Shown here piece after piece: positions 35,097 through 43,671 of a DNA stretch of 64,000 nt (positions are counted from its first letter, which is position 1; the number at the start of each line of letters is the position of its first letter). A program made the position numbers and the translations under genes. Source of the stretch: Amycolatopsis kentuckyensis (GTDB taxonomy: Bacteria; Actinomycetota; Actinomycetes; Mycobacteriales; Pseudonocardiaceae); NCBI RefSeq assembly GCF_002155975.1, contig NZ_MUMI01000038.1, positions 1 to 64,000 on the forward strand. Direction: 5' to 3'. The notes beneath the pieces are model-generated. The model worked only from the letters and a program-made list of their open reading frames with translations. It did not search any database and was not told the origin of the DNA.

Positions 35097-36353
35097 TCAG
35101 GACCCGGTGGGTCCCGTCCAGCCGTCGGGCACGTGGCCGATGCGCACCCGCTGCGGGTGGTCGCCCACCGGCACCGAGAGCAGCTTCCGCCCGGTCGCGA
35201 AGTCGATCGCGGTGACCTGGTCGGCGCCGGCCTCGGAGATCACGCAGGCGCTGCCGTCGCCGCTGACCGTCGCCCAGTACGGCTTCACCGCCGGCACCAG
35301 CGTGCCCTGCTGCAGCGACGCGCGGTCGACGACCGTGGCGTAGTCGTCCATGGTCCCGGCGATGCAGAGCTTGGTGCCGGCCGGGTTCATCGACATGCCG
35401 TGGTGACGGGAGTCGTTGACGAAGGTCTTGCGGTCGTCACTCGTGGCCGGGTTCTTCGGCAGCTCCTTGACCCGCGTGATCTTGTCGGTCGCCACGTCGT
35501 ACTCGGCGAAACCGTTGAAGAACGACACCTGGAAGTACAGCTTCGACCCGTCCGGGGTGAACGCGACCGGCCGGACGGCGTCCGAAAGGTCACCGCGGCC
35601 GAAGGCGTCGAGCCGCTGGCGCATGTCGATCACCTTGACCTGGCGGAAGGTCGCGGCGTCGACCACGGTGATCCGCCGGTCCCCCTTGGTGAAGTCCCAG
35701 CCCGGGTCGTCGAGGTCGGTGTTGACCTCGCCGATCGACATGTTCCACAGGTACCGGCCGCCGTCGGTGAACACGTTCTCGTGCGGCTTGTCGCCGGTGG
35801 CGAAGGAGCCGACCTGCTGCCCGGTGACGATGTCCAGCACGTGCACGGTGTTGGACGTCGAGGCGGAGACGGCGACCCGGCGGCCGTCCGGCGAGACGGC
35901 CATGTGGTCGGAGCGGAAGCCCGACACCGGGAAGCGCCAGTTGATCCGGCCGGTGGTCAGGTCGATCGAGACGACGTCGGCGAAGCTCGGCCGCGACGCG
36001 ACCACCGAACCGCCGTCCGGGGTCGTGTACATGTCGTCGACGAACTGGTCGTGCCCTTCGCCGGGCCCGTTGCGGATGCCGAGGAAGAAGGCCAGCTTGA
36101 TCGGGTTGAGGTAGATCTCCTGGAGGCGCTGGTCCTTGTCGGGGATGATGTTCACCCGCCCGATGCGGGCGAACGAGCCGCGGGACTGGATGACGTCGGC
36201 CGTGCCCTCCCAGTTGTTGCCGACGAACATCACCTCCCGCAGCGCCGCCGCGCCGGTCGCCGGCACGGCGGCGCCGGTGGCCAGCAGGGCGACGGAGGCG
36301 GTGAGGACGGCCAGGCGGGAGAGGTACGACCGCTTCCGGCGGGAAATTCGCAC
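35097..36353 (-). CDS. secreted YncE-like beta-propeller protein
   Basis: A 418-residue exported protein. The signal peptide runs to about residue 36 (LAVLTASVALLATGAAVPATGAAA). The rest consists of seven or so blades with the pattern VSIDLTTGRINWRFPVSG, MAVSPDGRRVAVSASTSNTVHVLD, ITAIDFATGRKLLSVPVGDHP, typical of YncE/cytochrome cd1-like (PQQ-like) propellers. No heme or PQQ ligands are evident. The function is unknown and may be a binding scaffold. The GTG at 36353 was chosen because AAAGGTG stands six bases ahead; GTG 36362 overlaps that site. Confidence 0.8.
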   Translation of the reverse strand: MRISRRKRSYLSRLAVLTASVALLATGAAVPATGAAALREVMFVGNNWEGTADVIQSRGSFARIGRVNIIPDKDQRLQEIYLNPIKLAFFLGIRNGPGEGHDQFVDDMYTTPDGGSVVASRPSFADVVSIDLTTGRINWRFPVSGFRSDHMAVSPDGRRVAVSASTSNTVHVLDIVTGQQVGSFATGDKPHENVFTDGGRYLWNMSIGEVNTDLDDPGWDFTKGDRRITVVDAATFRQVKVIDMRQRLDAFGRGDLSDAVRPVAFTPDGSKLYFQVSFFNGFAEYDVATDKITRVKELPKNPATSDDRKTFVNDSRHHGMSMNPAGTKLCIAGTMDDYATVVDRASLQQGTLVPAVKPYWATVSGDGSACVISEAGADQVTAIDFATGRKLLSVPVGDHPQRVRIGHVPDGWTGPTGS

Positions 36354-36482
36354 GGGAGACACCTTTCGTCATTGAAGAGGTGTGGTGACCTTCGGTCGAT
36401 GGATTTCGCGAAGGAACGGGGTTACTGTCCGGTATCGTCACGATAACCGGCCACCGGAGCCGCTCCGGTAGGGCCGCTCGCC

Positions 36483-36518
36483 CAACACCGCGGCCCGGTG
36501 TTGTGGCCTCGCCACAAC
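36483..36518 (+). promoter_or_regulatory. overlapping inverted repeats before PucR-type gene
   Basis: CAACACCG-N5-CGGTGTTG (36483-36503) and GTTGTGG-N5-CCACAAC (36500-36518) share GTTG, so the two RNA hairpins would exclude each other. The second ends just before the ribosome binding site. A looser palindrome spans 36429-36450. They are either operators or a leader switch. Confidence 0.5.
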
Positions 36519-36528
36519 GGGAGGTGCC

Positions 36529-37647
36529 GTGCCGGCCTCGCCACTGCTCCGGCAGGTGCTGGACGCGCTGGCGGCCGACGACGCCGTGCTGGACGAGCTG
36601 GTGAAGGCCGCGCGGAGCCAGTCACCCGAGGTCGCGCGCCTGCCGGAAGCCGAGAACCGGCGGCACGTGCAGTTCCTGCTGTCGGCCGCCCTGCGCGCCA
36701 CGACCAACCCCGACACCGCCGACTACACCACCGCGGAGGCGCTGGGCGCCGACCGCGCCGCGCAGGGCGTCCCGCTCGCCGACCTGCTGGGCGGGGTCCA
36801 GGCCGGCAAAACGCTCGCGGCCCGCTTCGCCGTCGAACGCGCGCGGGCCGCCGGCCTGTCCGACGAGGTCATCCTCGAGACGATCCTCGACGCCGAGCGC
36901 TACACCGGCGCGCTGGAGCGGCACATCGTCAAGGGTTACCACGCCGCCGAGCTGCAGCTGTCCCGGACGGTGCGCGACGCGCGGACCCAGCTGCTGCGCA
37001 CCCTGCTGCTCGCCGGGCACCCGCCCACGCCGGAGGAGCTCCGGCAGGCGGGACTGCGTCCGGAGGGCCGCTACTCGTGCGTGGTGTCCGACGTCAGCGA
37101 CCCGGCGCGGGCGCGCACCCTCGAACAGGCGCTGCTGGAGTTCGGCGGGGTGTACGGGCTGGTCGAGGGCCGGCTCACCGGCCTGGCGGCCCGCCCGCCG
37201 GCCGGGGTCTCGCTGGCCGACGGTGTGTTGCTGGTCGCCGCGCCTCCGGCCGCGCTGGCGGAGCTGCGCGAGGTGCACCGCCTCTGCACGGCGGCGGCGC
37301 GGATCGCCGGTCCCGGATACCACGACCTCACTTCCCTGGCGGGCGAAGTCGCCCTGGCGGCGCAGCCGCAGCTGGCGGACCTCCTCACGGCGGGCCTGCT
37401 CGACGCCCTCGACCCCGCGAACGCGTTCCACCGCGAGCTGGCCGCGACGGCGCTCGCCTACCTCGACCACGGCCAGCGCCTGCGTCCCACGGCGGAAGCC
37501 CTGCACCTGCACCCGAACACGGTCCGCTACCGCCTCGACCGGCTGGCCGAGCTCACCCCGGTGGCCCTGGCGGAGAACAGCGCCGGCCGCGTGCTCGACG
37601 CCCTGCGGTCGTGGTGGGCGCTGCACCATTGGCTCGGCGGCCGATAG
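36529..37647 (+). CDS. PucR/CdaR-type transcriptional regulator
   Basis: A 372-residue regulator. The C-terminal PucR-type helix-turn-helix is clear: LAYLDHGQRLRPTAEALHLHPNTVRYRLDRLAEL. The N-terminal about 150 residues are helical (RsbRD/sensor-like, TTAEALGADRAAQGVPLADLLGG), and the middle resembles a GGDEF-like CdaR domain without a GGDEF motif. The GTG start has GGGAGG ahead. It is divergent from the secreted propeller gene, which is its most likely target. Confidence 0.85.
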   Translation: MPASPLLRQVLDALAADDAVLDELVKAARSQSPEVARLPEAENRRHVQFLLSAALRATTNPDTADYTTAEALGADRAAQGVPLADLLGGVQAGKTLAARFAVERARAAGLSDEVILETILDAERYTGALERHIVKGYHAAELQLSRTVRDARTQLLRTLLLAGHPPTPEELRQAGLRPEGRYSCVVSDVSDPARARTLEQALLEFGGVYGLVEGRLTGLAARPPAGVSLADGVLLVAAPPAALAELREVHRLCTAAARIAGPGYHDLTSLAGEVALAAQPQLADLLTAGLLDALDPANAFHRELAATALAYLDHGQRLRPTAEALHLHPNTVRYRLDRLAELTPVALAENSAGRVLDALRSWWALHHWLGGR

Positions 37648-37657
37648 GGTCACCCGC

Positions 37658-38107
37658 ATGGCTGAACTTCGCCGCATGCCGGCAACCACGTCGACCGGAG
37701 AATGCGTTTTCTGCGCGATCGGCTCGGGCCAGGCGCCGGCGGCGTTCGTCCACGAGGACGACGAGTTCGTCGCGATCGTCGACCTCCGCCCGGTGGCCAC
37801 CGGTCATCTGCTGGTGCTGCCCCGGGCCCACCACGCGGACCTGGCTTCGCTGCCTTCTCCGGCAGGCACGAGGATGTTCGCGATCGCGCAGGAGCTGGCG
37901 GCGGCCCTGCGGCGCACGGACCTGAAGTGCGAGGCGATCAACCTCTTCCTGGCCGACGGCAAGGCGGCGGGCCAGGAGATCCCCCACGTCCACCTGCACG
38001 TGATCCCCCGGTTCGCGGGCGACGGCTTCGTGCTGAGCGCCGACTGGCGGGTGCGGACGAAGGAGGAACTGGTGGAGGTCGCGGAGAAGGTCCGGGCGGC
38101 GCGTTAG
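37658..38107 (+). CDS. HIT-family nucleotide hydrolase
   Basis: A 149-residue histidine-triad protein. The catalytic motif HVHLHVIPRF is complete, and the N-terminal CVFCAIGSGQAP with DFVAIVDLRPVATGHLLVLPR is the normal HIT arrangement. Members hydrolyse or transfer nucleotidyl groups (AMP-lysine or dinucleoside polyphosphates). It starts ten bases after the PucR gene and ends overlapping the convergent DUF2945 gene by four bases. Confidence 0.93.
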   Translation: MAELRRMPATTSTGECVFCAIGSGQAPAAFVHEDDEFVAIVDLRPVATGHLLVLPRAHHADLASLPSPAGTRMFAIAQELAAALRRTDLKCEAINLFLADGKAAGQEIPHVHLHVIPRFAGDGFVLSADWRVRTKEELVEVAEKVRAAR

Positions 38108-38313
38108 GCCTTGTGGAGCTTGTCCGGGTGGTGCACGGCGGTCTTGCCGGATTTTTCGCTGCGGACGAGGTATTGCGGGTGATCGGGGGACGCTTTGACG
38201 TCCCGCTTGCCGGCGTGGGTGTCCTCGGTGAGCTTTTGCTCGACCGTGCCGACGGAGCTCTGGTTGCCCGCGTCCCACCGGACGCGGTCGCCCTTCTCGA
38301 ATTCCTTGGTCAT
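38104..38313 (-). CDS. hypervirulence-associated TUDOR-domain (DUF2945) protein
   Basis: A 69-residue protein: MTKEFEKGDRVRWDAGN start, then GTVEQKL and YLVRSEKSGKTAVHHPDKLHK, the typical DUF2945/HVA1 TUDOR layout, in which a small beta-barrel is formed. The role is unknown. It is probably stress-induced here, because a GGGT-N15-GGGTAC element of the sigmaB/sigmaF kind lies ten bases upstream and no ribosome binding site is visible. Confidence 0.85.
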   Translation of the reverse strand: MTKEFEKGDRVRWDAGNQSSVGTVEQKLTEDTHAGKRDVKASPDHPQYLVRSEKSGKTAVHHPDKLHKA

Positions 38314-38323
38314 GGTTCGCGGG

Positions 38324-38348
38324 GTACCCGTGCTCACCGCGGCTACCC
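38324..38348 (-). promoter_or_regulatory. sigmaB/sigmaF-like promoter of DUF2945 gene
   Basis: Reading leftward: GGGT (38348-38345), 15 bases, GGGTAC (38329-38324), ten bases before the ATG. It fits the GNNT-N14-16-GGGTA(C/T) consensus known for Streptomyces stress sigma factors. Confidence 0.5.
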
Positions 38349-38352
38349 GTGA

Positions 38353-39552
38353 TCACCGATCCCGGTAATCCGGCAGCTCCAAGGCGTTCGCCGCCTCGCG
38401 GATGGGGCGGGACATCTGCTCCAGGACGCGGTTGCGGCCCGGCAGGTGCGGCATCAGCTTGATCATCCGGGTGTTGAACCACGCGAACGCCCGGGACTGC
38501 GGGATGATCCCGCGCAACGCCGTCTTCGCCAGGGCCTGGTTCTTCTCGATGAACGGCCGCATCAAGGCTTCGTACCGGGGCAGTGCCTCGGAAAAGTCCG
38601 AAGCCAGCTCACCCGCCAGGACGTACGCGCCCGCCAGTGCCAAGCTCGTTCCCTGGCCCGACGCCGGGGACGGGCAGTAGCCCGCGTCGCCCAGCAGGGT
38701 GACCCGGCCGGCCGACAAGCGGTCCATGACGATCTGGCACACCGGGTCGAAGTAGAAGTCGTCGGCTTCGCGCATGGCCGAGAGCAGCGCCGGGATTTCC
38801 CAGCCCAGGCCGGCGAACCGGTCCGCCACGATGGCCTTCTGGCCGTCGACGTCCCGGCGGTCGTACGGCAGCGGTGGCGCCGTGAACCAGAACGCCGCCT
38901 TCGCGTCGTCCGCCCGCGCCGTGCTGTAGACGTTCACCATCTTGCCCGGCGCCGCCGAGTGGAGCAGCTCCCAGCGGTCCAGCTCGAAACTGTTGGGTAC
39001 CGTCGAGATCGAAATGTACGCGTCGAACCGGCGCAGGTAGTCCTCCTCCGGGCCGAACGCCAGCGCGCGGACGCCGGAGTGCAGGCCGTCCGCACCCACC
39101 ACCAGGTCGAACCGGCGGGGCTCGCCGTGCGCGAACGTCACCTCGACGCCGTCAGGACGCTGGTCGAGGCCGGTGATCCAGTCCCCGAAGACGTACTCCG
39201 TGTCGCCGCGGGTGGCGTCGTGGAGGATGCGGGCCAGGTCGCCGCGCAGGATCTCGGTGTCGTCGCCGTGGCGGAAGCCGAACGTGTCCGCGTCCAGGGT
39301 GGCCAGCTGCTTGCCGCGCTTGTTCACGAACGCCGCGCCGCGCATGTCGGTGCTCGCCGCGTGCACCTGCTCCAGCAGGCCCATCCGGCGGACGACGTCG
39401 ACCGCGACGCCGCGGATGTCGACCTTGTAGCCACCTTCGCGCGGGCTCGGGGCGCGCTCGACGACGGTGGCCTGGAAGCCGTGGTGGTGCAGCCACCAGG
39501 CGAGGGCGGGGCCGGCGATGCTGGCGCCGGAGATCAGGATGTTCTTCGTCAT
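38353..39552 (-). CDS. FAD-dependent aromatic-type monooxygenase
   Basis: A 399-residue flavoprotein of the PHBH/TetX-like group. The FAD-binding start is ILISGASIAGPALAWWLHHHG (an S replaces the first G of GxGxxG), the DG motif region reads LVVGADGLHSGVR, and GDAGYCPSPASGQGTSLAL binds the flavin ribityl chain. The ATG at 39552 precedes MTKNILISG; no strong ribosome binding site is seen. It probably hydroxylates or inactivates an aromatic compound; the substrate is unknown. It lies on the same strand as the SARP regulator, 31 bases downstream. Confidence 0.9.
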   Translation of the reverse strand: MTKNILISGASIAGPALAWWLHHHGFQATVVERAPSPREGGYKVDIRGVAVDVVRRMGLLEQVHAASTDMRGAAFVNKRGKQLATLDADTFGFRHGDDTEILRGDLARILHDATRGDTEYVFGDWITGLDQRPDGVEVTFAHGEPRRFDLVVGADGLHSGVRALAFGPEEDYLRRFDAYISISTVPNSFELDRWELLHSAAPGKMVNVYSTARADDAKAAFWFTAPPLPYDRRDVDGQKAIVADRFAGLGWEIPALLSAMREADDFYFDPVCQIVMDRLSAGRVTLLGDAGYCPSPASGQGTSLALAGAYVLAGELASDFSEALPRYEALMRPFIEKNQALAKTALRGIIPQSRAFAWFNTRMIKLMPHLPGRNRVLEQMSRPIREAANALELPDYRDR

Positions 39553-39583
39553 GCCCCGAAGGATCGGCGGGGCCGCTGACCGC

Positions 39584-42580
39584 TCACGAACCGAGCGCGA
39601 ACCGCCGCTGACCGGCCTCCTCGACGGCCTGCTCGGGCGGCATTTCCCGGCCGCGGTCGAACGCCTCGGCGTAGGCCGGAGCGCCGATACGCGCCCGGAC
39701 GCGGTCCGCCACCCCGGCAACGTCGGCGTCCCCGGTGACCGGTGCGCCGCGCAGCCCGACGGCCACGCCGAGCAGGAACGCGGCCCGCTCGTCCTCCCCC
39801 CGCCCGGCGAGGACGCCGGCCAGCCCTTCGATCGCCAGGGCCGCGCCGGGCAGGTTCGCGTGTTCCAGCGCCGTGGCCAGCGCTTCCTGGTGCAGCTCGG
39901 TCGCCTCGTCCAGGCGCCCCTCGGCGGCCGCCGTCCAGCCGAAACCGGTGTGGACGCGGATCCGCGTCTCGCCGCCGGTCACCGGGTCGGCGGCCAAGGT
40001 GAGCGCCGCGGAGTACCAGCGCCGGGCGGCGGCCAGGTCGCCCGCGCGCCGCGCGATCTCCCCCAGCCCGCCGCGGGCCCGGGCCAGCGTCACCGGGGTA
40101 CCCGCGGCGCGTGCCTGCTCGGCGGCGGCTTCGTAGTCGGCCTTCGCCGCTTCGGCGTCGCCCTGCCTCAGGACGCCGTCGGCGCGCCGGCAGAGCAGGT
40201 CGGCGGCGTCTCCGGCCGCGCCGAGCTCGCCGGCCAGCCGGACGGACTCGTCCATCAGCTCGCGGAACCGCGCGTGGTCGCCGCGCCAGTCCGCGAACTC
40301 CGCGAGCTTCTCCAGCGCGCTCGCCTCGCCCCAGCGGTCGCCCAGTTCCCGGAACGCCTCCAGTGCCGCCGAAAAGTGCGCTTCGGCTTCGGAGATCCGG
40401 CCGCCGTACTGGGCGCCGAGTCCGTCGCCGATCCGCGCGAACGCCCGGGACCACGCGTCCGGGCCGATCAGCGCGGCCAGCCGTTCGCCGTCTTCGGCCT
40501 TGGTGCGCGGGGAAAACGCCCACAGCAGGAAGAGGTACGGGTGCCGCAGCGGCCCGTCGAGCCGCCGCAGGATCGGCTCGATCGCGACGTCGGTGTCCGC
40601 CGCCAGGATCACGCACAGGACGTATTCCTCGGCCAGTCCCGGCGGCGGTTCGGGACCGACCGCGGCCAGGACGGTGTCCGCGATCGGCGTCGCCTCGCTG
40701 CGCAGGCCGCGCAGCCACCAGTACCAGGACAAGGCGGCGATGAGCCGCAGCGCGGTTTCCGGGTCTTCGGTGGCGCTCCAGCGCAGGGCCGCGTGCAGGT
40801 CGGCGTGTTCGGCGGTCAGCTCCGCGAGAGCCGTCAGCTGGTCCGCGCCGCGCAGCTTCGGCTCGTGGGCGCCCGCGAAGTCCAGGAAGTACCGCGCGTG
40901 CGCCGCGCGCCGGTCGTCGCCCCGCTCGGCGCAGAACGCGCGGATGGTCTCCAGCATCCGGTACCGGCGGCCGTCGAACTCGACGAAGGACTTCTCGACC
41001 AGGCCGGTCAGCACGCCGTCGGAGACATCGCAGACGCGCTCGACGGCGGCCGGCCGCGCGCCACCGGCGAAGACCGCGAACCGGCCCGCCAGCAGTTGTT
41101 CCTCCGCGTCCAGGAGGTCCCAGCTCCACTCGACGACGCCGCGCAGGGTCCGGTGCCGCGGCTCGGCGGTCCGGTCGCCGCGCGAGAGGAGCCCGAACCG
41201 GTCGCCGAGCCGGGCGGCGACGTCGTCCGCGGACAGCGACCGCAGCCGCGCGGCGGCGAGCTCGATGGCCAGCGGGAGACCGTCGAGGGCGGCGCAGATG
41301 CGGGTCACCGCGCCCGGCTCCGGGGCTTCGCCGGGCGCCACGGCGGCGGCGCGCTCGGTGAACAGCCGCGCCGCGGCGTCGGCGGGCAGTGCGCCGACCG
41401 GCACCAGCGTCTCGCCGGTGAGGCCCAGCGCTTCGCGGCTCGTGGCCAGCACGCGCAGGCCGGCGCACTCCCCCAGCAGGCGCCGCACCAGCCGCGCGGC
41501 CTCGGCGACGACGTGTTCGCAGTTGTCCAGGACCAGCAGCAGCGGCCGGTCGGCGAGCCCGGCGGCCAGGCGATCGACCGGGTCGGCGGCCGCGCCCGGC
41601 GTCAGCACGCCCTGTTCGCGCAGGCCGAGCGCGGCGAGGACGGTGCGCGGGACGTCGGTGGTCGTCGCGAGTTCGACGAAACAGACCTCGCCCGAGGCAC
41701 GGGCCGCGGCTTCGACGGCGAGCCGGGTCTTGCCCGCGCCGCCCGGTCCGGCGAGCGTGACGAGCCGGGCGTCGCGCAGGGCCGCGGTGAGCCGGTCGAG
41801 CTCGGCGCGGCCGACGAACCCGGTGAGCGGCACGGGCACCCGGCGGGCCGGGGCGGGGGCGGCTCGGAGGACCGCGGTGTGGGCGGCCGCGAGCTCGGCC
41901 GACGGGTCGGCGCCGAGTTCGCCGGCGAGGCGGTCCCGGATCTCGGCGAAGACCACCAGGGCTTCGGCGGACCGCCCGCTGCCGTGCAGGGCCCGGACGA
42001 GCTGGGCGGTGAGCCGTTCGCGCAGCGGGTGCTCGCGGGCGAGCTCCCGCAGTTCGGCGACGAGCCGCTCGTGGTGGCCGAGCGCGAGCCCGGCCTCGAC
42101 GCGGTCTTCGGTCGCGGCCAGCCGTAGTTCCGCCAGGCGGGCCGCGCGCGGCGGGTCGGCGAGCCCGTCGAGCGCGGGACCGCGCCAGAGCGCGAGTGCT
42201 TCGGTGAACAGCGTCAGTTTCGCGGTGGGATCGGGGGTGTCCCGTGCTTGCGCGGTGAGCCGTTCGAAGCGGTGGACGTCGACGTCCTGGGGGTCGACGG
42301 CCAGCCGGTACCCGGCGGGGGTGAATTCGACGAGGCCGTCGGGCGCGCCGCCGTCCCGGAGCCGACGGCGGAGCCGGGACACCTGGGACTGGAGGGCCTC
42401 GGCGGCGCCTTCGGGCGGGTGCTCGCCGTGCAGGCCGTCGATGAGCCGTTCGGCGCCGACGACCCGCCCGGCATCGAGGGCGAGCAGGGCGAGCAGCCCC
42501 CGCAGCTGCGGCCCGCCGAGGGCGACCGGGGTCCCGTCGGGACGGCGGGCTTCGACCGGCCCGAGGATGGCGAACTGCAC
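39584..42580 (-). CDS. SARP/AfsR-type regulator with ATPase and TPR-like region
   Basis: A 998-residue regulator. The OmpR-like DNA-binding domain opens the protein (MQFAILGPVEARRPDG... LQSQVSRLRRRL), followed by the BTAD domain (DVHRFERLTAQARD... to about 245), an NB-ARC-like ATPase with Walker A GPGGAGKTRL and LLLVLDNCEHV, and TPR-like helical repeats to the end. This is the AfsR/large-SARP plan, which usually activates secondary-metabolite or stress genes. The GTG at 42580 gives the canonical start; a TTG at 42610 overlapping the upstream stop is possible. No biosynthetic cluster is adjacent except the flavin monooxygenase, which may be its target. Confidence 0.88.
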   Translation of the reverse strand: MQFAILGPVEARRPDGTPVALGGPQLRGLLALLALDAGRVVGAERLIDGLHGEHPPEGAAEALQSQVSRLRRRLRDGGAPDGLVEFTPAGYRLAVDPQDVDVHRFERLTAQARDTPDPTAKLTLFTEALALWRGPALDGLADPPRAARLAELRLAATEDRVEAGLALGHHERLVAELRELAREHPLRERLTAQLVRALHGSGRSAEALVVFAEIRDRLAGELGADPSAELAAAHTAVLRAAPAPARRVPVPLTGFVGRAELDRLTAALRDARLVTLAGPGGAGKTRLAVEAAARASGEVCFVELATTTDVPRTVLAALGLREQGVLTPGAAADPVDRLAAGLADRPLLLVLDNCEHVVAEAARLVRRLLGECAGLRVLATSREALGLTGETLVPVGALPADAAARLFTERAAAVAPGEAPEPGAVTRICAALDGLPLAIELAAARLRSLSADDVAARLGDRFGLLSRGDRTAEPRHRTLRGVVEWSWDLLDAEEQLLAGRFAVFAGGARPAAVERVCDVSDGVLTGLVEKSFVEFDGRRYRMLETIRAFCAERGDDRRAAHARYFLDFAGAHEPKLRGADQLTALAELTAEHADLHAALRWSATEDPETALRLIAALSWYWWLRGLRSEATPIADTVLAAVGPEPPPGLAEEYVLCVILAADTDVAIEPILRRLDGPLRHPYLFLLWAFSPRTKAEDGERLAALIGPDAWSRAFARIGDGLGAQYGGRISEAEAHFSAALEAFRELGDRWGEASALEKLAEFADWRGDHARFRELMDESVRLAGELGAAGDAADLLCRRADGVLRQGDAEAAKADYEAAAEQARAAGTPVTLARARGGLGEIARRAGDLAAARRWYSAALTLAADPVTGGETRIRVHTGFGWTAAAEGRLDEATELHQEALATALEHANLPGAALAIEGLAGVLAGRGEDERAAFLLGVAVGLRGAPVTGDADVAGVADRVRARIGAPAYAEAFDRGREMPPEQAVEEAGQRRFALGS

Positions 42581-42606
42581 GGGGCGATTCTGGCCCAGCG
42601 GGGCGC

Positions 42607-43671
42607 TCAATTTCCGGTGATTCGCACAGACCGCGCCCCCGCGTCGAGGAACTCCAGCAGCCGCCCGGCTTCGGTCTCGATCTCCGCGCGCTCCCCCGCC
42701 GTGAGCCGGTCGTGGGCGGTGACCTCCAGTGCGTCGGCGTGCAGGCGCCAGTCCGCGCGGTAGAAGCCGTCCACCAGCAGCGTTCCCCGCGAAGCGCCGT
42801 TGCCCGGCGGCAACGGGACCCGCCGGCCGGGCGGGAGCACCCGCGTCCGGTCGGCGTGCGCCAGCAGCACGTTGTCGTACTCCGGCAGGAACCGCGCCGG
42901 CGCCGGCGTGGAGGGGTCCGGCAGCACGCCGTCCTCGACGTCGTACAGCACTTCACCGGACTCCGCGCGGAACGTCCTCAGGCCCATCGGCTCGACGACC
43001 TCCCGCAGCTTCGTCAGCCCCGACCACGCCTGGACGTCGGCGACCGACGCCGGGCCGAACGCCCGCAGGTACCGCCGCACCACGTCCTCGAGCGAGGGAC
43101 GGCGCTCCAGCGCACAGCCGAGCCAGCCTTCCAGTGTGGTCAGGGTGGCCGGGCCGGTCGCCCCCCAGACGCCGCGGGGCGTCACCTGCGCGGTCGGCAC
43201 CAGGTAGCTGACCGCGTACGACAGCGCTTCGGCGTCGTGCGACGGCCACCGCACGGCCAGCGCGTCCTGCAGCTGCCGCCGGCTGCGGGGCCGCTCGTCC
43301 AGCAGCTCGCGGCCGAAGCGGGACACCGCACCGAGGTCGGCGTCACCGGTGCGGCGGCCGAAGTGGCCCGTGTAGCCGTTCGCCACCACGCGCTGGACCA
43401 GCGGCCGCAGCACCCGCGCGTCTTCGGCGAGGACCAGGTGGACGGTCCCCCGCATCAGCAGGCCGCGCACGGCGGCGCGTCCGGTGAGGAGGGATGCCAG
43501 CTCGGCCGGCCGGAACCCGGAAATCCGGGTCCACAGCCCGACGTACGGCGCGAGCGGGGCCTGCGCCTGCATCCCGACGAGGTGCCCGAGCACCGCCGCG
43601 GCCGGCGACGACGACCGCTCGAGGAGGTGCTGCCGCGCCAGCAGCGCCCGGTTGAGCGCGCGGACGTTCAC
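42607..43671 (-). CDS. AlkZ-type winged-helix DNA glycosylase (HTH_42)
   Basis: A 354-residue protein of the HTH_42 superfamily. It has the catalytic Q-x-Q motif of AlkZ/AlkX-type DNA glycosylases (GMQAQAP, Gln35 and Gln37), tandem winged-helix features (VVRRYLRAFGPASVADVQAWSGL) and the late FLPEYDNVLLAHADRTRVLPP segment. Known AlkZ excises bulky N7-alkylguanine or unhooks crosslinks; other Q-x-Q members act on smaller alkyl lesions. The GTG start overlaps the epoxide hydrolase stop by four bases, so the two are coupled. The pairing suggests one enzyme detoxifies an epoxide and the other repairs its DNA adducts (inference). Confidence 0.85.
   Translation of the reverse strand: MNVRALNRALLARQHLLERSSSPAAAVLGHLVGMQAQAPLAPYVGLWTRISGFRPAELASLLTGRAAVRGLLMRGTVHLVLAEDARVLRPLVQRVVANGYTGHFGRRTGDADLGAVSRFGRELLDERPRSRRQLQDALAVRWPSHDAEALSYAVSYLVPTAQVTPRGVWGATGPATLTTLEGWLGCALERRPSLEDVVRRYLRAFGPASVADVQAWSGLTKLREVVEPMGLRTFRAESGEVLYDVEDGVLPDPSTPAPARFLPEYDNVLLAHADRTRVLPPGRRVPLPPGNGASRGTLLVDGFYRADWRLHADALEVTAHDRLTAGERAEIETEAGRLLEFLDAGARSVRITGN

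Noticed and set aside
39584..42580. Antibiotic biosynthetic cluster around the SARP regulator
   Set aside because: No PKS, NRPS, terpene or other core biosynthetic genes are nearby; the neighbours are single enzymes.
39549..42956. An 1135-residue frame on the same strand as the SARP gene
   Set aside because: Composition is almost only Arg, Ala, Pro, Gly; it is the out-of-phase reading of the SARP and AlkZ-type genes in GC-rich DNA.
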